The position numbers and the translations under genes are program-made. This document shows positions 16,970-24,999 of a DNA stretch of 42,607 nucleotides, piece by piece (position 1 is the first letter of the stretch; the number at the start of each line of letters is the position of its first letter). The notes below the pieces were generated by a model, which was not told the DNA's origin, made no database searches, and saw only the letters and a list, made by a program, of their open reading frames with translations. Location: assembly GCA_945833885.1 (NCBI GenBank), contig CAMAFY010000025.1:1-42607 (forward strand), in the 5' to 3' direction. Origin of the DNA: an uncultured Bacteroidales bacterium. GTDB taxonomy: Bacteria; Bacteroidota; Bacteroidia; Bacteroidales; Bacteroidaceae.

Positions 16970-16985
16970 TAAACATAAAAAAAAC

Positions 16986-17029
16986 AATCCCCACCATTGC
17001 CGGTTGTTGCAATGGTGGGGATTTTTATT
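16986..17029 (+). terminator. Strong bidirectional terminator
   Basis: A perfect 15-bp stem (AATCCCCACCATTGC at 16986-17000 with its complement at 17009-17023) around an 8-nt loop, followed by T-rich TTTATTG. An A-run precedes it, so it can also end the minus-strand SusCD operon, whose last stop codon is 60 nt away at 17084. The flanking genes converge here. Confidence 0.9.
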
Positions 17030-17083
17030 GTCTACCGATGGGTAGCGGAATCGGAAGAAACGCTACCCGACGGTGGGAGGAAA

Positions 17084-19282
17084 TCAGTCGTTCTTGGGAG
17101 CAGGGAGATACCAGTTGTTGGGATCGGAAAGGAAGTTGTAGAGCGATCCGGTGGTCTGCGGCTCAGCATAGGGTGCGAGACCGAGGCCACGGCGGCTGAT
17201 GAGCCATGCCATCCATGCCGAACCGTCCAGACCGGCATTGTTGCGGTGACGGGCAATGCGCATGAGGTCGTAGTAGCGGTTTCCTTCGAAAGCGAGGTCG
17301 AGCGCCATTTCGTCGGCGATGAGGGTTTCCACTGCCGAGATTTCGTCCTCAGCAGGGCCGTAGTATTCGTAGCCTGCCACGATGTCCTGATACTCGTAGG
17401 GGAACTTCTTTCCGTTGAGTTCCCACGTCTTCTTGCTCACCTTCGACTCCTCTCCGGGAACTTCTGCCACGCGTGCATGCTCGTTGCTGAGGGTCATTCC
17501 CGAGCGGACCTGCTCCTCAAGGATGCGCTGTGCCACCATATTCTCGTAGGTGAAGACAGTGTCCATATCGGTGAAGTATCCGCATCCGGCACGGTGAATA
17601 CCGTAGGCGGGCTTGGAGGTGAAGTTCTTGAAGTCGAGCCACTCGACGTTCTCGGCACGCTTGAGTTCGTTGAGGTCGATGCAGTTGGCACCACCCTGGT
17701 TGTTCGAAGCGCTGTCGGCCACAACCCTGTAGTGCATGGTCACATTTGCAGGAACCTGGAACTCGCCCTCTGCCCTCCAAGTGGTATCGGCCTCGACCAC
17801 CATTTTTCCGATTTCGGGCATGTTGTTGGGATAGAGACCGTCGCGGAGGATGGCAAAGGCGTGGCGGGGGAATCCGGCACGGTTCACAGCCTCGGCATAC
17901 TTCAGATAAATCTGACGTGTGGTGTAGACGGGGATGAGGTAGCGGAATTCGAAGAGACGTGTGTCGGTGACATCCTTGCTGTCGCCGTTGGTGGAGCAGA
18001 ACTTGTTGATGAAGCGCAGACGTCCGACGTCGGTACGCACGCGGGGAGCGGACTCGTCGAGGCGGAGGTCCTGGTAACCGTCTTCAAGATATTCCACACC
18101 GATGTAACGGCTGTCGTCGAGGGGGTCTTCGACGTTGTAAACGAGCGGCTGTGCCTCGTTCAGCGCGATGTAACTTGGCGAGGGCTCCAACTGGCGGCTC
18201 TTGTAGTTGGCCGTCACGTTGATTTTGCCCGATGTGGTAACTACGTCCTGCTCGTTTCCTTCGTCATCGGTTCCGGTACTCGTTTCGGTAGATACACCTG
18301 ATGAGGGGTCGAAACCGTAGATTTGGGGAATGCGTGTAAGCACCTTTCCGAAGAAGGAGTTGGCAGCCGAAGGCACGGCGGTGACGATGTTGGTGACCAT
18401 CTGGTACTGATCGCCCCAACTGCTGGAACTGGTGTAGTAGTCGACCTGGTCGCCGCGCTGCATCTTAACGATGGAAGCACCATAATCGGGATAGTCGGTG
18501 CAGTAGCGGTCGAGGTAGCGGTGGAAGTGGTATGCCGCCTTCTCGTAGTCCTGCCTGTCGCGTCCGCGGAGGAGGTAGAGGTCACCGTAGATGACGTCGG
18601 CGTTGAAGGTCAACCTTTGGTGGCTGAATTCTTCGGCACCGGTCTTGAACGCACCGTAGTTGATGTATCCGAGTGCCTCGGAATAGTTGTAGGCCTGCGA
18701 AAGCGGCTGTCCTTCGGCACCCTCAAGGAGTTCGAGGAGGTTGTCGGGAGTAGCCCATCCCTCGGGCGGATTGTTTTCCCATCCCGTACCCGCGCTCTGC
18801 ACGGGTTTGGTGATGAAGGGTACGCGTCCGTAGTTCTGCACGAGCTGCATATAGGTCCATGCACGTACGAGTTCCACCTGTGCGAGTTCGCGACGCATGA
18901 AGTAGGAGTTGTTCTTCATGGCCATGGAGTCGACCTTTGCGAGGTAGTAGTTGCACTGGTTGATGACCTTATAGTAAGCAGCGCGGTTGAGGAGTTGGTT
19001 TTCTCCGTCTTCGAGGTTGGTGAAGTTAGCGATTGCAGAAACGGAGTCTGAAACATATTCGGTGGGAGCCACGAGGTCGCCACGGAGTTCTCCGAGCAGG
19101 ATGTTCTGTTCCACCATGCCCTGCAGTCCGGAAAGGATTCCGAGATAGAAGTTTACGGTGTCCTTGCCGTTGAACTCGGTGGCGTAGCGGTCGAGATCGG
19201 GCGTAAGCATATCCTCGCACGATGTGGTGACAGTGCCCAGGCCGAGAATGGCAAGACCGAGTGTTAGAATTGACTTTTTCAT
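17084..19282 (-). CDS. SusD/RagB-family outer-membrane lipoprotein (module 2)
   Basis: A 732-residue SusD-type protein, the ligand-binding lid of a SusC transporter. It starts with a lipoprotein signal (LGLGTVTTSC, lipid Cys22) followed by EDMLTPDLDRY. The helical TPR-like N-terminal half includes MRRELAQVELVRAWTYMQLV, and the C-terminal half has IYLKYAEAVNRAG and LALDLAFEGNRYYDLMRIAR, both standard for the family. It is longer than most SusD proteins (about 550-650), with extra sequence around residues 270-400. It starts 15 nt after the SusC stop and is the last gene of the operon before the terminator at 16986. The ligand is unknown. Confidence 0.92.
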   Translation of the reverse strand: MKKSILTLGLAILGLGTVTTSCEDMLTPDLDRYATEFNGKDTVNFYLGILSGLQGMVEQNILLGELRGDLVAPTEYVSDSVSAIANFTNLEDGENQLLNRAAYYKVINQCNYYLAKVDSMAMKNNSYFMRRELAQVELVRAWTYMQLVQNYGRVPFITKPVQSAGTGWENNPPEGWATPDNLLELLEGAEGQPLSQAYNYSEALGYINYGAFKTGAEEFSHQRLTFNADVIYGDLYLLRGRDRQDYEKAAYHFHRYLDRYCTDYPDYGASIVKMQRGDQVDYYTSSSSWGDQYQMVTNIVTAVPSAANSFFGKVLTRIPQIYGFDPSSGVSTETSTGTDDEGNEQDVVTTSGKINVTANYKSRQLEPSPSYIALNEAQPLVYNVEDPLDDSRYIGVEYLEDGYQDLRLDESAPRVRTDVGRLRFINKFCSTNGDSKDVTDTRLFEFRYLIPVYTTRQIYLKYAEAVNRAGFPRHAFAILRDGLYPNNMPEIGKMVVEADTTWRAEGEFQVPANVTMHYRVVADSASNNQGGANCIDLNELKRAENVEWLDFKNFTSKPAYGIHRAGCGYFTDMDTVFTYENMVAQRILEEQVRSGMTLSNEHARVAEVPGEESKVSKKTWELNGKKFPYEYQDIVAGYEYYGPAEDEISAVETLIADEMALDLAFEGNRYYDLMRIARHRNNAGLDGSAWMAWLISRRGLGLAPYAEPQTTGSLYNFLSDPNNWYLPAPKND

Positions 19283-19297
19283 TTTTTCACAACGTGT

Positions 19298-22200
19298 TTA
19301 GAGGTTGATGGTAAGTCCGAGGTTGAAGTTCCGGCTTACAGGCAGCATACCTGTGTCGATGCCCTGGTAGAGTACGGAGTTTCCGCAGGAGACTTCAGGA
19401 TCCTGTCCGAGATACTTGGTGATGGTCACCAGGTTGTTGGCCTCGCCCCATACGGAGAGTCCCTGCAGCCAAGAGAGCGAGAGGGGCACCTTGTATGTGA
19501 GGCGTACACGCTTGAGTTTGAGGTACGATCCGTCCTCGATCCAGCGGTCGGAGAAGCGTTCGTTGTTGACCCAGTATTCGGAGTCGGCACTCATGGTACG
19601 CGGCACGTCGGTCTGCTGTCCCTCATACTTCCAGCGGTTCACCACAGCGGTGCTCTGGTTCCAGATGTTGTTGGCGCTTTCCATCTGCATGCGCTGGTAG
19701 TTGTAGACATCGTTTCCGAGCGAATACTTGAAGGTGACGTCGAGTGTGAGGTCCTTCCAGGTGAGTGAGGTGTAGATGTTACCGTAGATGTCGGGGTTGG
19801 GGTCACCGATTACCACCTTGTCGGCCTCGGAAATCCATCCGTCGCCGTTCTGGTCGACGAAGCGCACGTCGCCGGCACGGAAGTCGCGGCTGGGCTGGCT
19901 GGAGAGTCCGGTAGGATACTTCAGGCCTTCCTTCTGAGCCTCTTCGGTAGTGGCGTAAACACCGTTGGTCTGGTAGCCGTAGAATACTCCGGCGGCATGT
20001 CCCACAGCGGTGAGGATGTTGTCCTGTCCGTAGATGCTGGAGGTGTAGCCGACGATGGTCTGCTTGCTGCTTTCGACGCGCTGTCCTGCAGCGTCGAGCA
20101 TATAGGTCTCGAGGCGGTTGTTGCGGGTGTCGGGAAGTTTGCTGATCTCGTTGGTGTAGTGTCCGACGGTAGCGCCGAGCTGCCACTTCCAGTTCTTGGT
20201 GGAGATGAGGTGGGCGTTGATGCTGGCGTTGTAACCCCAGTTCTTGAGCTCACCGTCGTTGGTCCACATCTGCGAGAGTCCGGTGATGTCGCTCACGGTC
20301 TTGCGCACGAGGAGGTCGGTGGTACGTGAGTTGAAGTACTCGAATCCGACGGAGAGCCGGTTGCGGAGCATGTTCATCTGCAGTGCCACGTTTGCGCGGT
20401 GGTTGGTCTCCCACTGGATGGCGGGGTTCTCGATGTTGGCGAGTTCGAGGGCGGTAGCCATGTCGAGGAACTTGACGTTGTTGAAGTAGGTACGTGCAGC
20501 GTAGTAGTCGATGTTGTCGTTACCGGACATTTCGTAACCGGCTGTAATCTGGAGGAAGTTGATCCAGTCGGCGTTGAACCATTCTTCGTTGCTCATTACC
20601 CATCCAGCCTGGATGCTGGGGAACATTCCCCAGGGCACTCCTGCCACCTTGATGCCACCTTCGGCTTCCTTACCGAAACGGCTGCTGGCCTCGGCAGAGA
20701 GGATGAACTTGGCGAAGTAGCGGTTCTTGAAGTTGTAGTCGGCGTTGAGGTAGTAGGAGAGGTTCGTCCAGCGGTCGTTGACACCACCGTAGGAGAGGTA
20801 CTGGAGCGAATAGGAGAGGTTCGGCATCTTGTCGTTGGAGTTGTTGTATCCGCGGACGTGGGAGCTGGTGTAGCTGTAGTTGGCGATGCGGAAACCTCCG
20901 AAGAGGTCGATGTTGTGTGCGCCGAAGTTGCGGTTCCAGTCCACGCGGAAGTCATTGAAGAGCGTGGTTTCCTTACCGAACTGCGATGCGATGACGCTCT
21001 GTACTACACCGAGGTTCTCGACCACCTTGTTGGGCGTACCTGCCGAAGGCATGAAGTACTTTTCGTTGCTGCGGTTGAGGACGTAGCTGAAGCGGTCGGT
21101 GATGGTGATGTACTTGTTGGGCTTGTACTTGGGCTGGATGTTGAGGAGGAACTGTGTCTGCTCCTGGTAGTTCTTGTTGTCGCCCTGTCCGTTCTGGAGG
21201 ATCCAGAAGGGGTTGGCAAGACCTTCGTATCCGAAAGCACTGGCAAAGAGGAAGGGGTTGTTGCTGTCGCTGTAGTTCATTCCGGCATAGGTCTTGTCGG
21301 TATGTTCGAGCGAAAGTTGGTTGTTGCCGTTGTACTTGACGTAGTAGGTAAAGGGGTCGATGAAGGGCGCCTGGATGAGTCCGAGGACGTTGGGCGAGGA
21401 GATGTTCTTCTTTGCGTAGCTTTCTGCCCATCCGTTGTCGCGGAGGTTGTATGCGTTGCGCACATATCCCATGTCGATGCTTGCGGTGAATCCCTTCCAA
21501 AGGTTGACGTCGGTGTTGAAGCGGATGTTCAGACGGTTGAAGTCGTTCTGCTTCGCCGTGGCGTCGGCCTGTGCATAACCGAGCGAGAGGTTGTACATGG
21601 CTACGTCGTCACCACCCTGCACGCCCACGCGGTAGTTCTGGGTGAAGCTTTCCTTGTAGAGGTCGCTCTGCCAGTCGGTATCGTTGTGATACTGCTTGTA
21701 GTAGAGGTAGTTGGGGTCCTCGTTGAGGAAGGGAATGGTGAGCCGGGAGCCGAGGTCGTTCTGCTGCGCGTACTTGGTGGTACCGAGGAACTCGGTGAGG
21801 TAGTTGCGGTACTGTGCGGCATTCATCACGTCCATGGTGGCAGGTGCGAGTTCGTAGCCACCCCATGCGCGGATGTTGATGCGTGTGGCCATGGAGTGTC
21901 CGCGCTTGGTGGTGATGCGGATGACACCGTTGGCACCTTCAGCACCGTAGAGTGCGAGTCCGTTGCGGAGCACCTCGACGTTCTCGATGTCTTCAGGGTC
22001 GATGAGGTTGAAGATGTTGTTGAAGAATCCGTCGTGGATGCTGGCACGGTCGTACTGCATATCCCAGATGACACCGTCGACCACCACGAGGGGCTGCGCG
22101 TTGGTGTTGAGGGAGTTGAGACCGTTGACGAGCATGAGTGCTCCCTGTGCGGGCAGTCCGCCACGGTTGACGGTGCGCACGGCAGCGTTGAGCTGGTTGT

Positions 22201-22708
22201 CGAGTTCACTCTCCATGGAGATGGCGGAGGGAGTGTCGAATGTGGCCTCGGCGGTGTTGAGGACGTTCACTCCGTCGGCGTAGAGTGGCTTGAAGTGGGT
22301 GGAATAGACGTAAGCGTCGGGCGCCTTCGTGCCGCGGAGTCCCACCTGCACGGCGTTGTAGCCTTCGGTGGCGACGTAGAGTGCGGTGACGTGCTCGGGC
22401 ACGCTGACGGTGTATTCACCCTTTTCGTCGGTCATTGCGGTGTAGCGCTTGTCGCCGAGAGCCTGCACGCGTACGCCGGAGAGGGGCTGTCTGGAACCGG
22501 CATCGTAGACGGTTCCGCGGACTTCCTTCATGACGTACTGTGGAAGGTTGGCCTTCTTGGCGGGCTGTGCCGCAGGTGCGGTCTGTGCCTCGTCGGGAGT
22601 CACGTCGTCCTGGGCAAAAGCCTGTCCGGCGCCGAAGAGCATAAAGAGGCTGATACCGGCACGCAGTGCGGCCTGCTGTATCATGAGGTAGCGGTTATCT
22701 GTCTTCAT
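19298..22708 (-). CDS. SusC/RagA TonB-dependent outer-membrane transporter (module 2)
   Basis: A 1136-residue SusC-type porin. The signal peptide ends near GQAFAQDD. An unusual linker rich in Ala, Pro and Gln (about 34-55) precedes a carboxypeptidase-regulatory-like domain (VRGTVYDAGSRQPLSGVRV, about 63-150). The plug follows, with PLVVVDGVIWDMQYD, DPEDIENVEVLRNGLALYG and EGANGVIRITTKRG, and then a 22-strand-type barrel ending NFNLGLTINL. The family normally has ALYG-x-RAANGV; here it reads ALYGAEGANGV. It couples to TonB for uptake of a ligand held by the SusD partner. It begins 9 nt after a FAS1 lipoprotein gene and ends 15 nt before the SusD gene. Confidence 0.93.
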   Translation of the reverse strand: MKTDNRYLMIQQAALRAGISLFMLFGAGQAFAQDDVTPDEAQTAPAAQPAKKANLPQYVMKEVRGTVYDAGSRQPLSGVRVQALGDKRYTAMTDEKGEYTVSVPEHVTALYVATEGYNAVQVGLRGTKAPDAYVYSTHFKPLYADGVNVLNTAEATFDTPSAISMESELDNQLNAAVRTVNRGGLPAQGALMLVNGLNSLNTNAQPLVVVDGVIWDMQYDRASIHDGFFNNIFNLIDPEDIENVEVLRNGLALYGAEGANGVIRITTKRGHSMATRINIRAWGGYELAPATMDVMNAAQYRNYLTEFLGTTKYAQQNDLGSRLTIPFLNEDPNYLYYKQYHNDTDWQSDLYKESFTQNYRVGVQGGDDVAMYNLSLGYAQADATAKQNDFNRLNIRFNTDVNLWKGFTASIDMGYVRNAYNLRDNGWAESYAKKNISSPNVLGLIQAPFIDPFTYYVKYNGNNQLSLEHTDKTYAGMNYSDSNNPFLFASAFGYEGLANPFWILQNGQGDNKNYQEQTQFLLNIQPKYKPNKYITITDRFSYVLNRSNEKYFMPSAGTPNKVVENLGVVQSVIASQFGKETTLFNDFRVDWNRNFGAHNIDLFGGFRIANYSYTSSHVRGYNNSNDKMPNLSYSLQYLSYGGVNDRWTNLSYYLNADYNFKNRYFAKFILSAEASSRFGKEAEGGIKVAGVPWGMFPSIQAGWVMSNEEWFNADWINFLQITAGYEMSGNDNIDYYAARTYFNNVKFLDMATALELANIENPAIQWETNHRANVALQMNMLRNRLSVGFEYFNSRTTDLLVRKTVSDITGLSQMWTNDGELKNWGYNASINAHLISTKNWKWQLGATVGHYTNEISKLPDTRNNRLETYMLDAAGQRVESSKQTIVGYTSSIYGQDNILTAVGHAAGVFYGYQTNGVYATTEEAQKEGLKYPTGLSSQPSRDFRAGDVRFVDQNGDGWISEADKVVIGDPNPDIYGNIYTSLTWKDLTLDVTFKYSLGNDVYNYQRMQMESANNIWNQSTAVVNRWKYEGQQTDVPRTMSADSEYWVNNERFSDRWIEDGSYLKLKRVRLTYKVPLSLSWLQGLSVWGEANNLVTITKYLGQDPEVSCGNSVLYQGIDTGMLPVSRNFNLGLTINL

Positions 22709-22717
22709 AGTATCTGA

Positions 22718-24646
22718 TTATTCGGCGCGATAGGGCTCGCAGGAGATTTCTACAATATTGAGTGAAGCATAAACAATCTTGTTGCGGCCGCCGCCACGGG
22801 GAACGGTGATGCGCAGGCGGGGGAAGGTGTCGCCGGTGGGACAGGGAACGTCAACATAGCACTTGTCGAAGTGGAACTTCGGGAAGAGCGTGAAGGTGGT
22901 GACACCTGTCATGGGGTCGATGATGATGGCGTCCTTCTTGTTGCTGTCGTCCTTTTCGCCGTCCTTCTTGTAGGCATAGGTGACCTTGCCGCATGACTTG
23001 TCGCTGTCGTCGATGATTTCGGCAGAGAAGCAGAGGTTCTCGTAGAAGTCGGCCTGCTGGTCCTCGTTGACGATATCGTAGTTGATGTTGCTGGGCACGA
23101 GGGTCATCTTGATGCAGTAGTCGGCGCTGTAGACGTTGTTCAGGCGGAAGTCGATTTCCATGGCTTCGGCCATGTTGGCGATTTCGAAGCGCTGGTACAT
23201 GTTGTTCAGCACGTCGCCCTCGACACCTGACATGATGGGATTTCCATCCTCATCGTAGAGGGGATTGCCCTCTTCGTCAAGTTGCTCACGATAGTAGTTG
23301 TAGTTGTCGTTGGTGAGGGTGATGGTGCTTCCGGTGCTGGAGGTACAACCCGACGAGCGTGCGGTCATGTAGGATATGATGGGCTGGAAACTGAACTTCG
23401 AAACCCATGAATACGCGGGGTCGATGCTGTAGTTGGGGAGTTTGAGGACATAACCGTTCGAAGCGTCGACCGTAACGGCATTCTGGAACATGGGGTTCGG
23501 GTTGGAGTCGGGAGCATCCTCCTTGGCAGCAGGATTGTAGAAGATGACGTTCTTGCTGGAGATGAGGGAGTCGGCCTTCAGCATGTGGTCGAGGATTTCC
23601 TGCGTCTTCTTGCTCTCGAGTCCCATGCGGTAGGGCTGGAAGAACATGTTGGTGATGATGGCTTCCTTGGCCTTTGCCTCTGCCAGCGAGTCGGCATTGA
23701 CCTTGAGTGCGCTACCGCGGGCGGTGGAGTAGGTGAAGGTCGATCCGTCCCATCCGTAACTGTAGGTGGGGGCGTAGTTCATGATGGCCTTCACCTTTTC
23801 GAGAGCTTCGGTCCAGGCGTTGTTGTCGGGGATGACAGCGACGTAGCAGGAGTCCTCGTCGTCGAGGCTGATGCCAATCTGGTCGAGGAGGAGGTTGGTG
23901 CGTACGAATACGGAGTCGATGTATACCATGTCGCCGTTCTCGTTCATGGCTCCGGGTGTGGAGAGAATCTCGGAGAAAGTTTCGCTCTCCACTGCGGGGT
24001 CCTTGATGTAGGCGTTGACAGCCGTGATTTCAGGGTCGGCCGAGAGGTAGTCGTAGATGTTGTACGCAAAGGGGTTGATGCCCTGGAGGGTGTAGAGTAC
24101 ACCGTTGCTGCCGATGATGCGTCCGCCGTTGTTGAGGGCCACACCGTTGAAGCTTCCGGGCAGGCTCTGCACGTTCTTGCCGTTCAAGAGGTGCACGCGC
24201 TGCTCCTCTTCGAGGTTGAAGTTGAAGCGTGCGATGTGGTTCATGGCGAACTGTGCGGATGCGACGTTCATAAGTCGGCGTCCTTCGCGTTCGTTGTCGG
24301 GGTCGGCGAGCAGACGGTTCGCCTTGTCGATGGTGTCGCTCCAGGCCTGGTAGTCGAAGGTACCGTCGAGGGGTGCCACTACGGTGAAACTCTGCGAGGA
24401 GTTGAGCAGCTGGCTGTATTTTACTGTGGCGGCCTTGTCGTTCTCGCTCTTCATCACCGTGATTCGGGAGAGGAGGTCCTTGAACTGCGAGAGGCTCTCG
24501 TTGTCCTGGATGTTCTCCCACAGTGTCTGGTCGGCCTGTCCCTGTGCGACGACATCGAAGTGGTCGTCGGAACATGCGGTGACGAGTGCCGTAGCGGCAA
24601 TGGCGAGGAGCCCGCCCTTGAACATGTTGTTGATATTATATTTCAT
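22718..24646 (-). CDS. Fasciclin-domain (FAS1) surface lipoprotein (module 2)
   Basis: A 642-residue lipoprotein with lipid Cys25 in LVTACSDDHFD. The acidic stretch right after the cysteine fits the Bacteroidetes surface-export signal. FAS1-like sequence covers about 45-210 (FKDLLSRITVM; QSFTVVAPLDGTFD; GVLYTLQGINPF), and a weaker second copy covers about 215-420 (YVAVIPDNNAWTEAL). Residues from about 480 to the end look like a beta-sandwich (MEIDFRLNNVYSADYCIKM; FPRLRITVPRGGGRN), a possible ligand-binding domain. It lies 9 nt upstream of SusC-2. Family knowledge suggests adhesion or ligand capture at the cell surface; the ligand is not predictable. It is a distant relative of the 699-aa protein encoded upstream. 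Confidence 0.82.
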   Translation of the reverse strand: MKYNINNMFKGGLLAIAATALVTACSDDHFDVVAQGQADQTLWENIQDNESLSQFKDLLSRITVMKSENDKAATVKYSQLLNSSQSFTVVAPLDGTFDYQAWSDTIDKANRLLADPDNEREGRRLMNVASAQFAMNHIARFNFNLEEEQRVHLLNGKNVQSLPGSFNGVALNNGGRIIGSNGVLYTLQGINPFAYNIYDYLSADPEITAVNAYIKDPAVESETFSEILSTPGAMNENGDMVYIDSVFVRTNLLLDQIGISLDDEDSCYVAVIPDNNAWTEALEKVKAIMNYAPTYSYGWDGSTFTYSTARGSALKVNADSLAEAKAKEAIITNMFFQPYRMGLESKKTQEILDHMLKADSLISSKNVIFYNPAAKEDAPDSNPNPMFQNAVTVDASNGYVLKLPNYSIDPAYSWVSKFSFQPIISYMTARSSGCTSSTGSTITLTNDNYNYYREQLDEEGNPLYDEDGNPIMSGVEGDVLNNMYQRFEIANMAEAMEIDFRLNNVYSADYCIKMTLVPSNINYDIVNEDQQADFYENLCFSAEIIDDSDKSCGKVTYAYKKDGEKDDSNKKDAIIIDPMTGVTTFTLFPKFHFDKCYVDVPCPTGDTFPRLRITVPRGGGRNKIVYASLNIVEISCEPYRAE

Positions 24647-24779
24647 AATCGTTTTGATTCGGGAATTTGTTGGATGTCATTCTTCCTGTTCTGCCAGAGG
24701 TCCGGCTTCCGCCTCCCTGTGCTCCGCGCCCTCCCCTGCCCTTTTCCCGTGGCGTTTCCGCCGGGAGTGCGGTGCGCTT

Positions 24780-24972
24780 CCGCTGTGCGGGCGGTGCTTT
24801 CCGCTGTGGGCGTTGGGGGATTCCGATGTTTCGGTGGCGTTTGCCCGATGTTTCGGTGCTGTTTGACCGAAGTTTCGGTGTCGTTTGCCCGATGTTTCGG
24901 TGGCGTTTGTCCGCTGTGTAAGCGGTGTGCTTTCCACTGTGGGCATTGGGGCTTACCGATGTTTCGGTGGCG
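24780..24972. repeat. 22-bp array inside a larger direct repeat, in the operon gap
   Basis: Four contiguous 22-bp units start at 24823, 24845, 24867 and 24889 (CCGATGTTTCGGTGGCG type, each holding a CCGA-N-GTTTCGG core). The array is flanked by two imperfect copies of a 60-bp segment (about 24780-24840 and 24911-24972) that contain CTGTGGGC-rTTGGGG and end in GATGTTTCGGTGGCG. The 353-bp gap 24647-24999 separates the two SusCD modules. I found no gene and no TAnnTTTG box in it. Confidence 0.9.
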
Positions 24973-24999
24973 CGGTGGCTTCAGGGTGGATGGGGATGT

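Noticed and set aside
20399..22717. Long open frame on the plus strand opposite SusC-2
   Set aside because: It is the antisense shadow of SusC-2: Val/Gly/Glu-rich with no motif, while the minus strand encodes a full SusC with signal peptide, plug and barrel.
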